Assembly: GCA_964446835.1 (NCBI GenBank)
Contig: CAYUQT010000040.1
Span: forward strand, 1-64,000
Direction of reading: 5' to 3'
DNA: 64,000 bases
Source of the DNA: CAYUQT01 sp964446835
Lineage (GTDB): Bacteria; Planctomycetota; Phycisphaerae; UBA1845; JAFGLZ01
Part shown: in pieces, positions 25,084 to 33,061 of the stretch
Position numbering within the stretch: the first letter of the stretch is position 1
Layout of the letters: every line of letters begins with the position of its first letter
Position numbers and translations under genes: made by a program
The notes under the pieces: model-generated
What the model was told of the DNA's origin: nothing
Databases searched by the model: none
Seen by the model: only the letters and a program-made list of their open reading frames with translations

Positions 25084-25737
25084 TTACCAGATCTCGTATG
25101 GCAGCCCTCGGGTGGCACAGTGGTGGTGGAACTCGGCGAGTTTGCGCTTGGAGTACGCACCGCCAAACTCAATGACAGTCTTCTCTTTAGGACCGACGAT
25201 CATCGCGTCGGGGAGCCGCCCGCCGCGGCGGCTACTGGCGAGGATTTGAGCCTCGGATTGCCAGAACCTGGCGCGAGCGGGGGCATCTCGGAGCATCCGC
25301 AGGTAGACGGCCGCGACGTGGATGTCATGCGTCCCCTCGCTCGGTCGCGGATGCCTGCCGCCCCATCCGCCCAGCCAACTCGCGGCGGCCGTGGTGGCGA
25401 TCACTACGCTGGTCGGATGGGGTTTCTCGGTCCACCGGGCCTTCAGGCCGTAGGCGGTGGTGCCGAAGTCCGGGGGCGGGCCTTGTGGCCGCCACGTCAG
25501 GACGGGCGCTGACAGGCCCAATTCGGGGTGGGATAGGACGGTGAGTTGGCTGACGTATCCGGCTTGCCGCAGGGCGGCGATGCGGCGCCGGGCATTGTCC
25601 TCGGGCGCCGTGGTGTGCCCCCAGAATGAGCGGGCGGCCTGAGCGACGGAAACGACGCGGACGCGCCGCGTGAGCGTTTCCAGAAGCTGGCGGTCACGTG
25701 ATGAGAGAACGATCGGCACGTGAGGGGTCCCTTTCAC
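25084..25737 (-). CDS. Winged-helix protein with nuclease-like C-terminus, replication-relaxation type (first gene)
   Basis: A 217-residue protein. A winged helix covers about 15-90 (LSSRDRQLLETLTRRVRVVS, then QAARSFWGHTTAPEDNARRR). The C-terminal part, RRGGRLPDAMIVGPKEKTVI followed by EFGGAYSKRKLAEFH, has the D-x(n)-E-x-G/K spacing seen in PD-(D/E)XK-type domains of replication-relaxation proteins. The start is GTG/ATG-poor and could be at the GTG 24 bases further in. Paired with the next gene without spacing, it likely serves in element replication or mobilisation. Confidence 0.62.
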   Translation of the reverse strand: MKGTPHVPIVLSSRDRQLLETLTRRVRVVSVAQAARSFWGHTTAPEDNARRRIAALRQAGYVSQLTVLSHPELGLSAPVLTWRPQGPPPDFGTTAYGLKARWTEKPHPTSVVIATTAAASWLGGWGGRHPRPSEGTHDIHVAAVYLRMLRDAPARARFWQSEAQILASSRRGGRLPDAMIVGPKEKTVIEFGGAYSKRKLAEFHHHCATRGLPYEIW

Positions 25738-25995
25738 CGGTTCGCCATAGCCGGCGTCACGTCTTGGAATCCGCGCGCAACAGTAAGTTTTGCAATTTCT
25801 ATGCCACTGCCAGACGGCGGGTTATGATAACGCCAGGCCATCTGACTTGCCATCTGGTCCAGGGGTGCCAGCCGGATGGGATGCCGGATGCCGGCAACAG
25901 GCCGAGCGGCACGGGTGACCTGCCATGCTGACCGCACTGCGGCGCTCGGGCGGTGCTCTGATCCAGGGGTGGGTGAAGGAGTGCATCGTGTCAAA

Positions 25996-26022
25996 GGCTG
26001 GCCGACACGTGGCCGGCCAGCC
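25996..26022 (-). terminator. GC-rich hairpin downstream of the small plasmid-type gene
   Basis: GGCTGGCC and GGCCAGCC pair around an 11-base spacer just beyond the stop at 26031. No U-run follows. Part of it (26011-26029) is repeated in inverted orientation at 57015-57033. Confidence 0.4.
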
Positions 26023-26030
26023 GGTTCCGG

Positions 26031-26300
26031 TCAGTAGTCTTCCGGCAAGAGGACAGTCGTTGCCGAGCGGTCCGCTTCCGTGATGATCCAGAACTTCGTG
26101 CCGTTCCGGTCATGGTAGACTGAGAACAGGCGGAGATAACGCGACAAGGAGTACTCGTTTTCCTCGCGGTCCTCACCGCACACGTCGCCCCAGTCTCCGG
26201 AAGAGTGGCGGCCGATGGCCGTGAGAATGTCCACGGGGTCCAGGGTGTCTCGTGCGTTCGGCGTAATTAAGGTCCGTCCAAGCGTGAATTTCGATGTCAT
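26031..26300 (-). CDS. Small conserved plasmid/ICE-type protein
   Basis: An 89-residue protein starting MTSKFTLGRTLITPNARDTL after GGAGG. It carries HSSGDWGDVC, then LFSVYHDRNGTKFWIITEAD and TTVLLPEDY, the conserved blocks of a family commonly annotated 'plasmid related protein' and found in plasmids and integrative elements of many phyla. No biochemical role is established for the family. Its presence supports the mobile nature of the region. Confidence 0.8.
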   Translation of the reverse strand: MTSKFTLGRTLITPNARDTLDPVDILTAIGRHSSGDWGDVCGEDREENEYSLSRYLRLFSVYHDRNGTKFWIITEADRSATTVLLPEDY

Positions 26301-26356
26301 GTGTCTTTCCCTCCATGGGTAAAGCCCCGGCCAGCCCGAAGGCCAGCCGGCGCGGT

Positions 26357-26605
26357 TTAGTCTTTGAGCAAGCCGAAGTCCTCCAATGTGGCGGCGAATC
26401 CGTCCACGTCGTCGCCCAGCATCTCGGCTAACGCCTTGATGGTTGCCAGGCGCGCCGCAGTCTTTTCGCACGGGCGAAACTTGCCGGGTGGGCAGCTCGG
26501 GCAGCGGGTGATCAAGGCGCCCTTCCGTTCGAATTCGTCGCGCATCTCGTGGAGCACGGCGTCAACGTCCCAAGGTTCACCGCAATGTGTGCAGATAAGG
26601 TCCAT
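26357..26605 (-). CDS. Small zinc-binding plasmid/ICE-type protein
   Basis: An 82-residue protein with MDLICTHCGEPWDVDAV at the start and RCPSCPPGK near residue 34. The two CxxC pairs form a probable zinc ribbon or knuckle. A C-terminal helix pair follows (ARLATIKALAEMLGDDVDGF). Genes of this type often accompany the preceding small protein in plasmids. GAGGAGA lies upstream of the start. The function is unknown; DNA or RNA binding is an inference. Confidence 0.75.
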   Translation of the reverse strand: MDLICTHCGEPWDVDAVLHEMRDEFERKGALITRCPSCPPGKFRPCEKTAARLATIKALAEMLGDDVDGFAATLEDFGLLKD

Positions 26606-27024
26606 AGGGTCTCCTCTTTATGAGGACGGCTGCGCCCTTCGCGCCAACCGTCGGTGTTGCCGGGGGATTGCTGCCAGGGGCAGCTTTTTCCCGAAGGGCC
26701 GGGTTTCGTTCACTCACTGGAGCGGGTGAACGAAACCCGGCCCCAAGGGAAATGCAGAAAAAAGACGGATCGGGCGTCAGCCCGATGCCACTGGGCTTCG
26801 CGGAGGTCGCCGCCGGCGGCGGGCAGCGGTCCGAAGGGCAAGGCGCCGTAACCGCCGCAGGCGGGGACAAGCCTTGCCGGACCGCAACCAGAGCCAAGGC
26901 GGCTGACGCCAGAGAACTCGGTCGGGTTGATGCGGGACTACTTGGGAGACGGGCTGGTTAAGGGCAGGCGGAGTGGATGGCTTCACGTTCAACCATGTAA
27001 CGAGAACCTTGCCCTGGCGGCCAG
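26606..27024. other. Gene-free region with strong inverted repeats
   Basis: About 420 bases without a supported ORF. It contains an 18-bp perfect inverted repeat (listed separately), CGGGCGTCAGCCCG, and the pair GGCAAGGC ... GCCTTGCC flanking a GC-rich block at 26838-26880. The density of palindromes suggests a replication or transfer origin, or a structured untranslated RNA. Neither can be assigned. Confidence 0.45.
26696..26743. repeat. Perfect 18-bp inverted repeat with 12-base loop
   Basis: GGGCCGGGTTTCGTTCAC at 26696-26713 is exactly complementary to 26726-26743. The arms are long, GC-rich, and not followed by a T tract on either strand, so a simple terminator is unlikely. A protein-binding site (origin or nick region) or a structured RNA is possible. 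Confidence 0.8.
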
Positions 27025-27273
27025 CTACGCTGCGGCCGCCGCTTCCTTCTGGCTGTGAATCCAGGAGTGGGCGTCGTTAAGACCCTTGGCCAGCACGAGG
27101 AGGTCGTCCTGGCCGAAGCTGGACGCCTCCTTCCACTTGTCGCCCTCCTTGTAGAGGCGGGCGGCCGTCACGTTAAACATGTAACCGTTCTGGGTCGGGT
27201 TCCGCCAAATCACGACCTTGACGTTCCCGTACCGGATTTCATGAACCGGTCTGTTCTTGGTGTTTTCTGGCAT
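27025..27273 (-). CDS. Small conserved hypothetical protein
   Basis: An 82-residue protein from the ATG at 27273, with GGGAGG upstream. The sequence VHEIRYGNVKVVIWRNPTQN, then YNxT-like FNVTAARLYKEGDKWKEASS and DDLLVLAKGLNDAHSWI, is a small alpha/beta fold seen repeatedly in planctomycete genomes and mobile elements. The strand-rich beginning and terminal helix recall small single-strand DNA-binding or PC4-like proteins, but this is only a shape impression. The function is unknown. Confidence 0.7.
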   Translation of the reverse strand: MPENTKNRPVHEIRYGNVKVVIWRNPTQNGYMFNVTAARLYKEGDKWKEASSFGQDDLLVLAKGLNDAHSWIHSQKEAAAAA

Positions 27274-27621
27274 GTCAGTGCCTCCCTTCCGGAAGCCGAA
27301 CCACTCCACCTGTTGCAAGCGTTATGGCGGCTGCGGGGACGAAGGTGACGTTGGTCAGAAGCGTGGAGCGCTACCGTCGCGAGAGGCAGTCACGGGAAAA
27401 AAGTGATCCGGGGCCTCACCGCGTGTGCTGAGGAGTGTAGAATACAGAGGTGGGCGTTCGTGCGTGAACGAGATTACCAACCTCACCGTCGGCCGGAGGT
27501 AAAATGGCCGACCGTTCGCTCGGCGCTTCTTGCTGCGGAAAGCGGCTCCCCCATGCGGTGGTGTTTCGATTCGGACCGAGGTCCGAAGCGATGCACTTAA
27601 ACCAACAACATGGAGGAGCAC
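27274..27621. other. Divergent intergenic region
   Basis: About 350 bases between two divergent small genes. It must hold both promoters, but no convincing -35/-10 pair was found. Confidence 0.35.
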
Positions 27622-27801
27622 ATGAAGAAGCAGCGCGAAGTCGTAACCCAGAGTCAGAAGGTGGACGTTTACCTCCACTTCCTGCCTCCAGAGCGACCGA
27701 AATCCCCCTCCGCGGGTGTCCTGGAGCGGGTCCGATTGCTTGCAATCGGTTCCCTGGCAAGCGTGATGATGGTCATCGCCATATCCCGCCTGCTTGGGTA
27801 A
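27622..27801 (+). CDS. Small single-pass membrane protein
   Basis: A 59-residue protein. The ATG at 27622 is preceded by GGAGGAG, which lies within a slightly longer frame that begins at 27610. The N-terminal half is polar (MKKQREVVTQSQKVDVYLHF). The C-terminal part is one transmembrane helix (VRLLAIGSLASVMMVIAISRL). An intrinsic terminator follows at once, which supports a genuine single-gene transcript. The function is unknown. Confidence 0.6.
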   Translation: MKKQREVVTQSQKVDVYLHFLPPERPKSPSAGVLERVRLLAIGSLASVMMVIAISRLLG

Positions 27802-27808
27802 AGCGCCC

Positions 27809-27841
27809 AAGGTCAAGCCAACCGGCTTGGCCTTCTTTTTT
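27809..27841 (+). terminator. Intrinsic terminator of the small membrane-protein gene
   Basis: AAGGTCAAGCC and GGCTTGGCCTT form an 11-bp stem with a four-base loop and one mismatch, followed by C and six T residues. It is a standard rho-independent terminator eight bases after the stop codon. Confidence 0.9.
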
Positions 27842-27909
27842 GGACACTACCACGTCCGGCCGGGGATACGCAATACGACCGTACCGGGTGTTCGGAGCCC
27901 CCTTGCCCG

Positions 27910-28050
27910 TCAGCGCAGGAACGAGAACGCGGCAATCGCTCCGAGGATCGCACCCATGAGGAGCAAGAGTCGCTGCTCCGCTTTGGGGAGCGGGTTCTCC
28001 TCGTTACCGAACAGAATCCAGCGAGTGGTTTTCATGAGGGTGGCTTTCAT
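27910..28050 (-). CDS. Small predicted membrane protein
   Basis: From the ATG at 28050 the product has 46 residues: a short polar start (MKATLMKTTRWILFGNEENP) and a hydrophobic C-terminal helix (RLLLLMGAILGAIAAFSFL). No good ribosome site is seen, and a second ATG lies at 28035. It is convergent with the preceding plus-strand gene. The hydrophobic helix suggests a real product, but support is modest. Confidence 0.4.
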   Translation of the reverse strand: MKATLMKTTRWILFGNEENPLPKAEQRLLLLMGAILGAIAAFSFLR

Positions 28051-28192
28051 GCGCGCGACGGTAGCACGTCGGAAGCACGAAGTGCAACTGGGGGGGGCGT
28101 GGCGCCACACGGCCTTTGCTTGTAGGTGACACGGAAGCCTTGTGCTTCCGGGAACTTCTACCAGTGGGTTCCGCTACTCGCAAAGGGCGCGG

Positions 28193-28669
28193 TCAGTCGC
28201 GGTCGAACGCTGGTGCAGCACGGATGCCTTCGATGAACGCCTTGGCGATTCGCTCCTCGAACTGCTGACGGTCCCCTTCCCTGCCTTGGCCGTTACCTGG
28301 GAGCCGGAGCGGCCCGATTCTCCTGGCTTCGCGTTCCAGGGAGTCCATGCAATGGGCTGCACCCACGAGCATGGCTCGTATGACGTGACTGCCGCTCAAC
28401 CTTGTGCGGGTGCACCGGCGGTACAAGTCTACGAGCCCGCTGAAGGTCTCGTCCGTTGAGGGGCTGAAGACGAACTCACGCTTCAGACTGGCGGGTTCCC
28501 CCGCGGGTGCGGTTGATAGCAGAGGGAGGGGAACGGCTAAGGCGGTGGGTTGGGTGGGTGGGGCTACGGCCGGCGACTTGGCGACCGCCAGCGCGCGGGC
28601 CGCGGCGTCCTTATCCAAGAGGCGAGCGACGGAGCTGCTCGGCGGGGGCTCTCGAAGTGGTTTTGGCAT
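28193..28669 (-). CDS. ParA-associated protein, probable partition partner
   Basis: A 158-residue protein that begins nine bases after the parA stop, in the same direction. The first 60 residues are Pro/Ala-rich and probably disordered. The C-terminal half (FSPSTDETFSGLVDLYRRCT, then RTRLSGSHVIRAMLVGAAHC) is helical and has the look of a small DNA-binding, ribbon-helix-helix-like domain. In ParA systems the downstream gene normally encodes the centromere-binding partner. That role is inferred from position, since no ParB domain is recognisable. Confidence 0.6.
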   Translation of the reverse strand: MPKPLREPPPSSSVARLLDKDAAARALAVAKSPAVAPPTQPTALAVPLPLLSTAPAGEPASLKREFVFSPSTDETFSGLVDLYRRCTRTRLSGSHVIRAMLVGAAHCMDSLEREARRIGPLRLPGNGQGREGDRQQFEERIAKAFIEGIRAAPAFDRD

Positions 28670-28678
28670 GGTCGATCC

Positions 28679-29590
28679 TCACTGGTTTACGGCGATGGGT
28701 GTGGTGGCGTGGTCCGGTTGCTCTTCCGCGGTAACGGCAGATGCGATCGGGTCGAGGTTGATCGGCGGGAGCGTCCCGCCCAAGAACGCCTGGCGATTCA
28801 GCACTCGGTGCTCGACTTCAGCGGCCAGGCGGAGGTACTGGCCGGCCACCTTGATCTTCAGGTAACCGGGGAGTTGAAAGAGCGTCCTTCCTCGGCCCGA
28901 GAGCTCGGGCAGGATGATGGCCTGCGAGATGGAGGTCTGGAATCGTCTGCCGGGCAGCGCATCGTTCACTACCTTCTCAAGCTGTTCCCGAAGCCTGGTG
29001 GCCCGGCCGTCCACGTTCGTGAAGATCACGCCCAGCACATCAAGGCCAGGGTTCCTGTGCCGGCGTACGTCGGCGATGTCGTTGAACGCCTCGGTGAGTC
29101 CGCCCAGCGAGAGCGGGTGCGGAAACGCCGACAGCAGGAACCAGTCCGCGGTGGAGTAGGCGGCTACCGTGGTGATCGCCGCCGCCGCGGGGGCGGTGTC
29201 CAGGAAGACGAAGTCGTACTTCTCGCGTGCGGGGGCCACGGGACGCTCCAGCACCTTGGTGCGATCCACGAACTTGGAGAGCAAGCTGTCCAGTTCGGAA
29301 AGTTGGGGCCTGGACGGGACGAGGTGCACGCCGCGCGGCATCCTGTCCGTAATGGCCAGGCTTTCGATGCTTTCATCCGTGCTCAGCAGTTCAAGCGATC
29401 CAGCGAAGCTGTTCTCTGGGATGCCAAGGTGCTTGGTGGCGCCGGCGGCGGGGTCGAGGTCGATAATGAGGCACCTGTAGCCTCGCTGACCGAGCGCAGC
29501 CGCAAGGTGAACGGTGTTGGTGGTCTTACCCACCCCACCCTTTTGGTTTCCGACGGCGACAAGAATTCCCAGGTGTTTCTCTTCTGACAT
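28679..29590 (-). CDS. parA: ParA-family partition ATPase
   Basis: A 303-residue ATPase with the deviant Walker A motif KGGVGKTTN, Walker A' IIDLDPAAGATKHLG, and Walker B FVFLDTAPAAAA. These mark the ParA/MinD family, which forms ATP-dependent dimers on nucleoid DNA to position plasmids or other cargo. The start at 29590 is chosen from the protein (MSEEKHLGILVAVGNQKG); the ribosome site is poor. Together with its partner and the divergent initiator-like gene it forms a replication and partition module. The integrated element can therefore probably exist as a stable circular replicon. Confidence 0.9.
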   Translation of the reverse strand: MSEEKHLGILVAVGNQKGGVGKTTNTVHLAAALGQRGYRCLIIDLDPAAGATKHLGIPENSFAGSLELLSTDESIESLAITDRMPRGVHLVPSRPQLSELDSLLSKFVDRTKVLERPVAPAREKYDFVFLDTAPAAAAITTVAAYSTADWFLLSAFPHPLSLGGLTEAFNDIADVRRHRNPGLDVLGVIFTNVDGRATRLREQLEKVVNDALPGRRFQTSISQAIILPELSGRGRTLFQLPGYLKIKVAGQYLRLAAEVEHRVLNRQAFLGGTLPPINLDPIASAVTAEEQPDHATTPIAVNQ

Positions 29591-30152
29591 ATCCTGACTT
29601 TTGCACCGAGGGCCGTTCATCAGGGTGCTTCGCGCCCCCTTTCGGGGCAGCCGGCCTTCGGGAATGTCCGCGTGCGTGCGTTCCCGCTGAGATCGTGTTT
29701 AGCGCAGGAACGACACCTGTGACAAGTGGCGTTCTTCGCGCCACGGATGCCTCCGAGCCCTTCTCCCATTCCCGCTTCCCGGTTATCCCACCCGCGGGCT
29801 TGCTGGATCGCTGGCCTTCCCGCCAGTCCGCTATCCCGCTGTCGGGCAGGGACAGGACGCGCACGTTGCCGAAATGATTGAGAGCCATCCATGCGAAGGG
29901 TGTAAGCTGTCGGTTGTCCGGGGTTCGGCGAGCCGGCGATCGGGCGATTCGGGCGTCCTGCCTGCGGGCCTTACCGCCTTCGATAAGGCGGGAGAACAAA
30001 ATTGTGCATTGTCAGATACTTGAGGTTGGCGTACGGTCGCACGCGGGGTTCCCGCACGCATGCTCACTATGAGGAAACCTGCATGCGGCGGACGCATCTC
30101 AAGGGAAATGGAGGTCTATGAGGTAACGGACGAAGGGGGTGGCCCAGAGACG
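29591..30152. other. Gene-free region upstream of parA
   Basis: About 560 bases with several short inverted repeats (for example GAACGACAC ... GTGGCGTTC near 29707) and no supported gene. It is a likely site for partition or origin sequences, but none could be defined. Confidence 0.4.
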
Positions 30153-30237
30153 AAAAAAGCGACCGTTGGTGGGTCGCTCTTCCCGCGGCTGACAATCAAC
30201 AGGTTACCTGGGGTCGTGCCAGGTAGATGACTCTCGC
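30152..30237 (-). ncRNA. Candidate small regulatory RNA between parA and the initiator gene
   Basis: On the minus strand TTGACA (30273-30268) and TAGGAT (30249-30244) with 18-base spacing form a good promoter. Starting near 30237, a transcript of about 85 bases would reach the terminator stem AGCGACC/GGTCGCT followed by six T (30178-30153). In between lies a 7-bp stem UACCUGG/CCAGGUA. No ORF fits inside. Two stem-loops with a strong promoter next to a plasmid-type initiator resemble a countertranscript or other copy-control RNA. The target is not known. Confidence 0.6.
30153..30178 (-). terminator. Intrinsic terminator of the candidate small RNA
   Basis: AGCGACC, loop CACCAAC, GGTCGCT, then a T-run on the minus strand. 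No minus-strand gene lies upstream, so it must end a short noncoding transcript. Confidence 0.8.
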
Positions 30238-30243
30238 ACCGTC

Positions 30244-30273
30244 ATCCTAGCGCACGGTTTTTCAGGTTGTCAA
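30244..30273 (-). promoter_or_regulatory. Promoter of the candidate small RNA
   Basis: TTGACA and TAGGAT on the minus strand, 18 bases apart. The distance to the terminator defines a unit of about 85 bases. Confidence 0.65.
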
Positions 30274-30378
30274 CAGTTCTCTGCCGGCAGGGCTCTATTG
30301 CCTCGAACACGCCTGGTTCCGTGCCTCCGGGCAGAGCGGACGCCCGTCGTGTGTCCGCCCACGCGTGAGGTGACGGCA

Positions 30379-31767
30379 ATGAAGGGCCGGCTAAGTGTTC
30401 GTGTTTGTTCGTCAGGGCGTAGAAAACCCGATGGTGGCTTCTGCCTCATCTCCGGGACAATGCTTCTGGCCGCCTGGTGGGCCTATAGGCGGGCGATCAT
30501 CCGTCTGTACGACCTCCGGGTATGGTTCGCTTGTTTCGAGCTAATGGCGAGGCGCTGCGTTCGCCAGAAGGGAGATTACGCGAGGTTCAGCGGCGAGGAA
30601 TTGCATGCGCTGGTCGGCGGGGCGGGGGGCGAACACGTCCACAGGGCGATCTGCCGGCTGGAGGTGGCGGGGCTCCTTTCCTGGTCGAAGTCGAAGATCG
30701 AGATACCTGAATCGGCAGAAGGATTGTCTTGGGCCGACTCGCCGGGATTCGGCTGGATGCTGGCATCGGTTGCCAATCACCGTCGAAAGGTCCCGGTACC
30801 CCGTCGCACGGTACGGTTCCTCGCTGGGGGGGCCCGGAGGGCCGTGATCGCGACGGCACTCGGACACCTGCTCCGTTGCCTGTACTACCGGGGCGGTCTT
30901 TGTCTGCCAGAGGGCCGCTGCAAGTCCTCCTGGATCGCGGAGGTGTTCGAGGTAGGCATTCGCAACGTGAAGGCCGCCCGGACTCACCTTGCGAGCATTG
31001 GCTGGCTGGTGACCAGCGTGGCGCCGCAACGAAGCCTCAATCGCTGGGGAGCCGTGGTCGAGCTGAACCTTTCGTGGTCGCGGGATTGGCCGGCGGCACG
31101 AACCGATTCGACACCCCCGCCGGCACTTTCGCCCACCGAATCAGCACCCCCTTATAAGAACGAGAAACTCTCTTCGAGATCTGGAAACCAGAAACCCGCC
31201 GAGCGCGGACCGTTTGGTGTTTCAGCAGGAAAGGGCAGGGTGGCGTCTCCAACGCTGACGCAAGTGGTACTGGAGGACCTGCATGATGTAGAGCGGCTCG
31301 AAATGCTTCGCAGTCAGGCTGTGGACGCGGGGTTTGTGACGAGCAGTGAGTGCGATCGGCTTCGGTTCTTCGGCGCGGCCGAACACGCCTTGGTGATTGG
31401 GACCAGGAACCCCTGCGGGCTGTTCGCGGCGATGGTCCACCGGGGTCTTTGGGCCTTCATCACGCAGGATGACGAGAATGAGGCTAGGCGGAAGGTGAAG
31501 GTTCTCGATGAAAGGCCGGCTTCTGGCAAGCTGTCTCGGTCCGCGCAGACGGGAGAACGCGTCCCAGAGGAGGCCGGGGTGGTCCAGCGGGAAGCATCCG
31601 GTCCGGCAGCAAGGGAGGAGCAAGAGCGAATTCGACGACTCGTGCGCGAGTCTCTCGAATCGGTTGCTTCGGTCGGCGAGTGGAAGCCGGACATGCTTCG
31701 CGTGCCGGACTGCCTTGGCACCCATCCTGCCGAATCCGTCACTTCGCGTCCCTTCGCCGCTGGATGA
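30379..31767 (+). CDS. Putative replication initiator-like winged-helix protein
   Basis: A 462-residue protein starting MKGRLSVRVC after GAGGTG. The region about 60-250 contains helix-rich, winged-helix-like segments (ELHALVGGAGGEHVHRAICR, LEVAGLLSWSKSKIEI, WIAEVFEVGIRNVKAARTHL). The remainder is polar, with a helical stretch near 330-380. The divergent placement from parA, the small RNA between them and the DNA-binding-like N-terminus suggest a plasmid-type initiator or a regulator of replication. No named family was recognised, so this rests mainly on context. Its 3' end overlaps the convergent nuclease-like gene by 29 bases. Confidence 0.5.
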   Translation: MKGRLSVRVCSSGRRKPDGGFCLISGTMLLAAWWAYRRAIIRLYDLRVWFACFELMARRCVRQKGDYARFSGEELHALVGGAGGEHVHRAICRLEVAGLLSWSKSKIEIPESAEGLSWADSPGFGWMLASVANHRRKVPVPRRTVRFLAGGARRAVIATALGHLLRCLYYRGGLCLPEGRCKSSWIAEVFEVGIRNVKAARTHLASIGWLVTSVAPQRSLNRWGAVVELNLSWSRDWPAARTDSTPPPALSPTESAPPYKNEKLSSRSGNQKPAERGPFGVSAGKGRVASPTLTQVVLEDLHDVERLEMLRSQAVDAGFVTSSECDRLRFFGAAEHALVIGTRNPCGLFAAMVHRGLWAFITQDDENEARRKVKVLDERPASGKLSRSAQTGERVPEEAGVVQREASGPAAREEQERIRRLVRESLESVASVGEWKPDMLRVPDCLGTHPAESVTSRPFAAG

Positions 31768-32674
31768 TGTCGCGAGCGCCGGTGAAGCGCTTCTTGTCGC
31801 GAAGAACCGCGAGCTGTTTCTCGGCAAGGAGAACATCAAGGTCGATCTGGCAATCGAGGACGCAGCGCAGGTCATAGCCGTCCATCAGAATGACGCGTTC
31901 GTCGGGTTGGTCACAAGAGTTCCGGATGCATTCGGGGCTGAACCCGTTCAAGGAAATGAGTAGGGCCATGGCCTCCCCGCCGTGGGCGTTTCTCGCACGG
32001 TGATGCAGGACGGATGTATCTGCGGCGCCGGCCTGATCAGCCTCCCAGACGACCTGGACGTAGTGCCAGTGCCCATCGAAGCGGAACAGCCCTTTCATTT
32101 GGTCGCCCGTTCGGTTGAACATGCCGTTGGACTCCTCGCAGAAGCAGTCGAAGAGCCGATTCATGAGGTCCTGGAAGCGGTCGCCGCGTTCCTGGGGGCT
32201 CTCGATTGAGTGGATAGTGTCGAACTCGTCGCGGAGCGCCTGTAGCTCGGCATGGTGAGGCGGATTCATCGCGACCCGCTCCCTGCGCCCCGCCCGCGTC
32301 TGGCGATCCTGCTCCTGCTGATACTTCCGCTGCGCCTCGTACAGCTCGTATCCCTGATGAAAGGCCTTCAGCGACGCAACGGCTTGGCCCGTCCTGTCGC
32401 GGGGCAGGGTATGGACATCCCTCCAGCAGTACATCCTGGTCAGCAACGTGTGCAGCACGTAGGCGCCGTCGTCGCCTTTCTCGGACAAGCGTTCCAGGAC
32501 GCGCCGTATGATCCTGATGGTGGGCGTATTGTCCCGATCCAGGTGATGGGCCTCGACGAGGATGGCTGCGGGCACGTCGCATTCCTCCAGGAAGGCCAGG
32601 ACGCTCCGCTTGAACCATATAACGTCACGGATCGCGGCGGCGAGCAGGTTGGCGATGTCTTGTGGAATCCTCAT
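31739..32674 (-). CDS. Restriction-endonuclease-like defence protein
   Basis: A 311-residue protein from the ATG at 32674 (MRIPQDIANLLAAAIRDVIW). The N-terminal half is helical, similar to helper domains of defence proteins. The C-terminal half has ERGDRFQDLMNRLFDCFCEE as a likely first helix, then GLFRFDGHWHYVQVVWEADQ, in which D and the W-E region occupy the place of the PD-(D/E)XK core although the lysine is not obvious. The block MALLISLNGFSPECI fits the next strand of a restriction-endonuclease fold. It is the last gene of the island on this strand. Catalytic competence is uncertain. Confidence 0.55.
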   Translation of the reverse strand: MRIPQDIANLLAAAIRDVIWFKRSVLAFLEECDVPAAILVEAHHLDRDNTPTIRIIRRVLERLSEKGDDGAYVLHTLLTRMYCWRDVHTLPRDRTGQAVASLKAFHQGYELYEAQRKYQQEQDRQTRAGRRERVAMNPPHHAELQALRDEFDTIHSIESPQERGDRFQDLMNRLFDCFCEESNGMFNRTGDQMKGLFRFDGHWHYVQVVWEADQAGAADTSVLHHRARNAHGGEAMALLISLNGFSPECIRNSCDQPDERVILMDGYDLRCVLDCQIDLDVLLAEKQLAVLRDKKRFTGARDIIQRRRDAK

Positions 32675-33061
32675 GGGGAAGCTTCGTGTCGTGCATTCCA
32701 CGGGGTACTTGAACCAGGTTCCGGTCCATGACATCAATTGTCGCGGCGCTCCGGGTCACAAGCCCCATGTTATACAGAGTTATGCTGCAGTTCTGTTGCG
32801 ACGTGCTCTGGGAGGTTTCATCAGGGCTGGGCGGAAGCCGGTCGGGCCACGATCACTGCTCGCTTGTGGACGCTTGGGTTTCATGTACCTTTGCCGGGCT
32901 CGCGAAAGGCCGCACATGTGCCTGGAAGTCCAAGTCTGACCATGCCACCCCCGACCAGGCTTCATACACGCATGGTAAGATGACACAATGGACTGCGCGT
33001 CATGCATGGCAGCGGGGTCTCTGATGGTTTGGAGCACCGCGCAGCGACTGATTACGGACTG
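32675..33061. other. Intergenic stretch without a supported gene
   Basis: About 390 bases between two nuclease-like genes of the defence island. Only short, low-quality frames are present. Confidence 0.4.
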
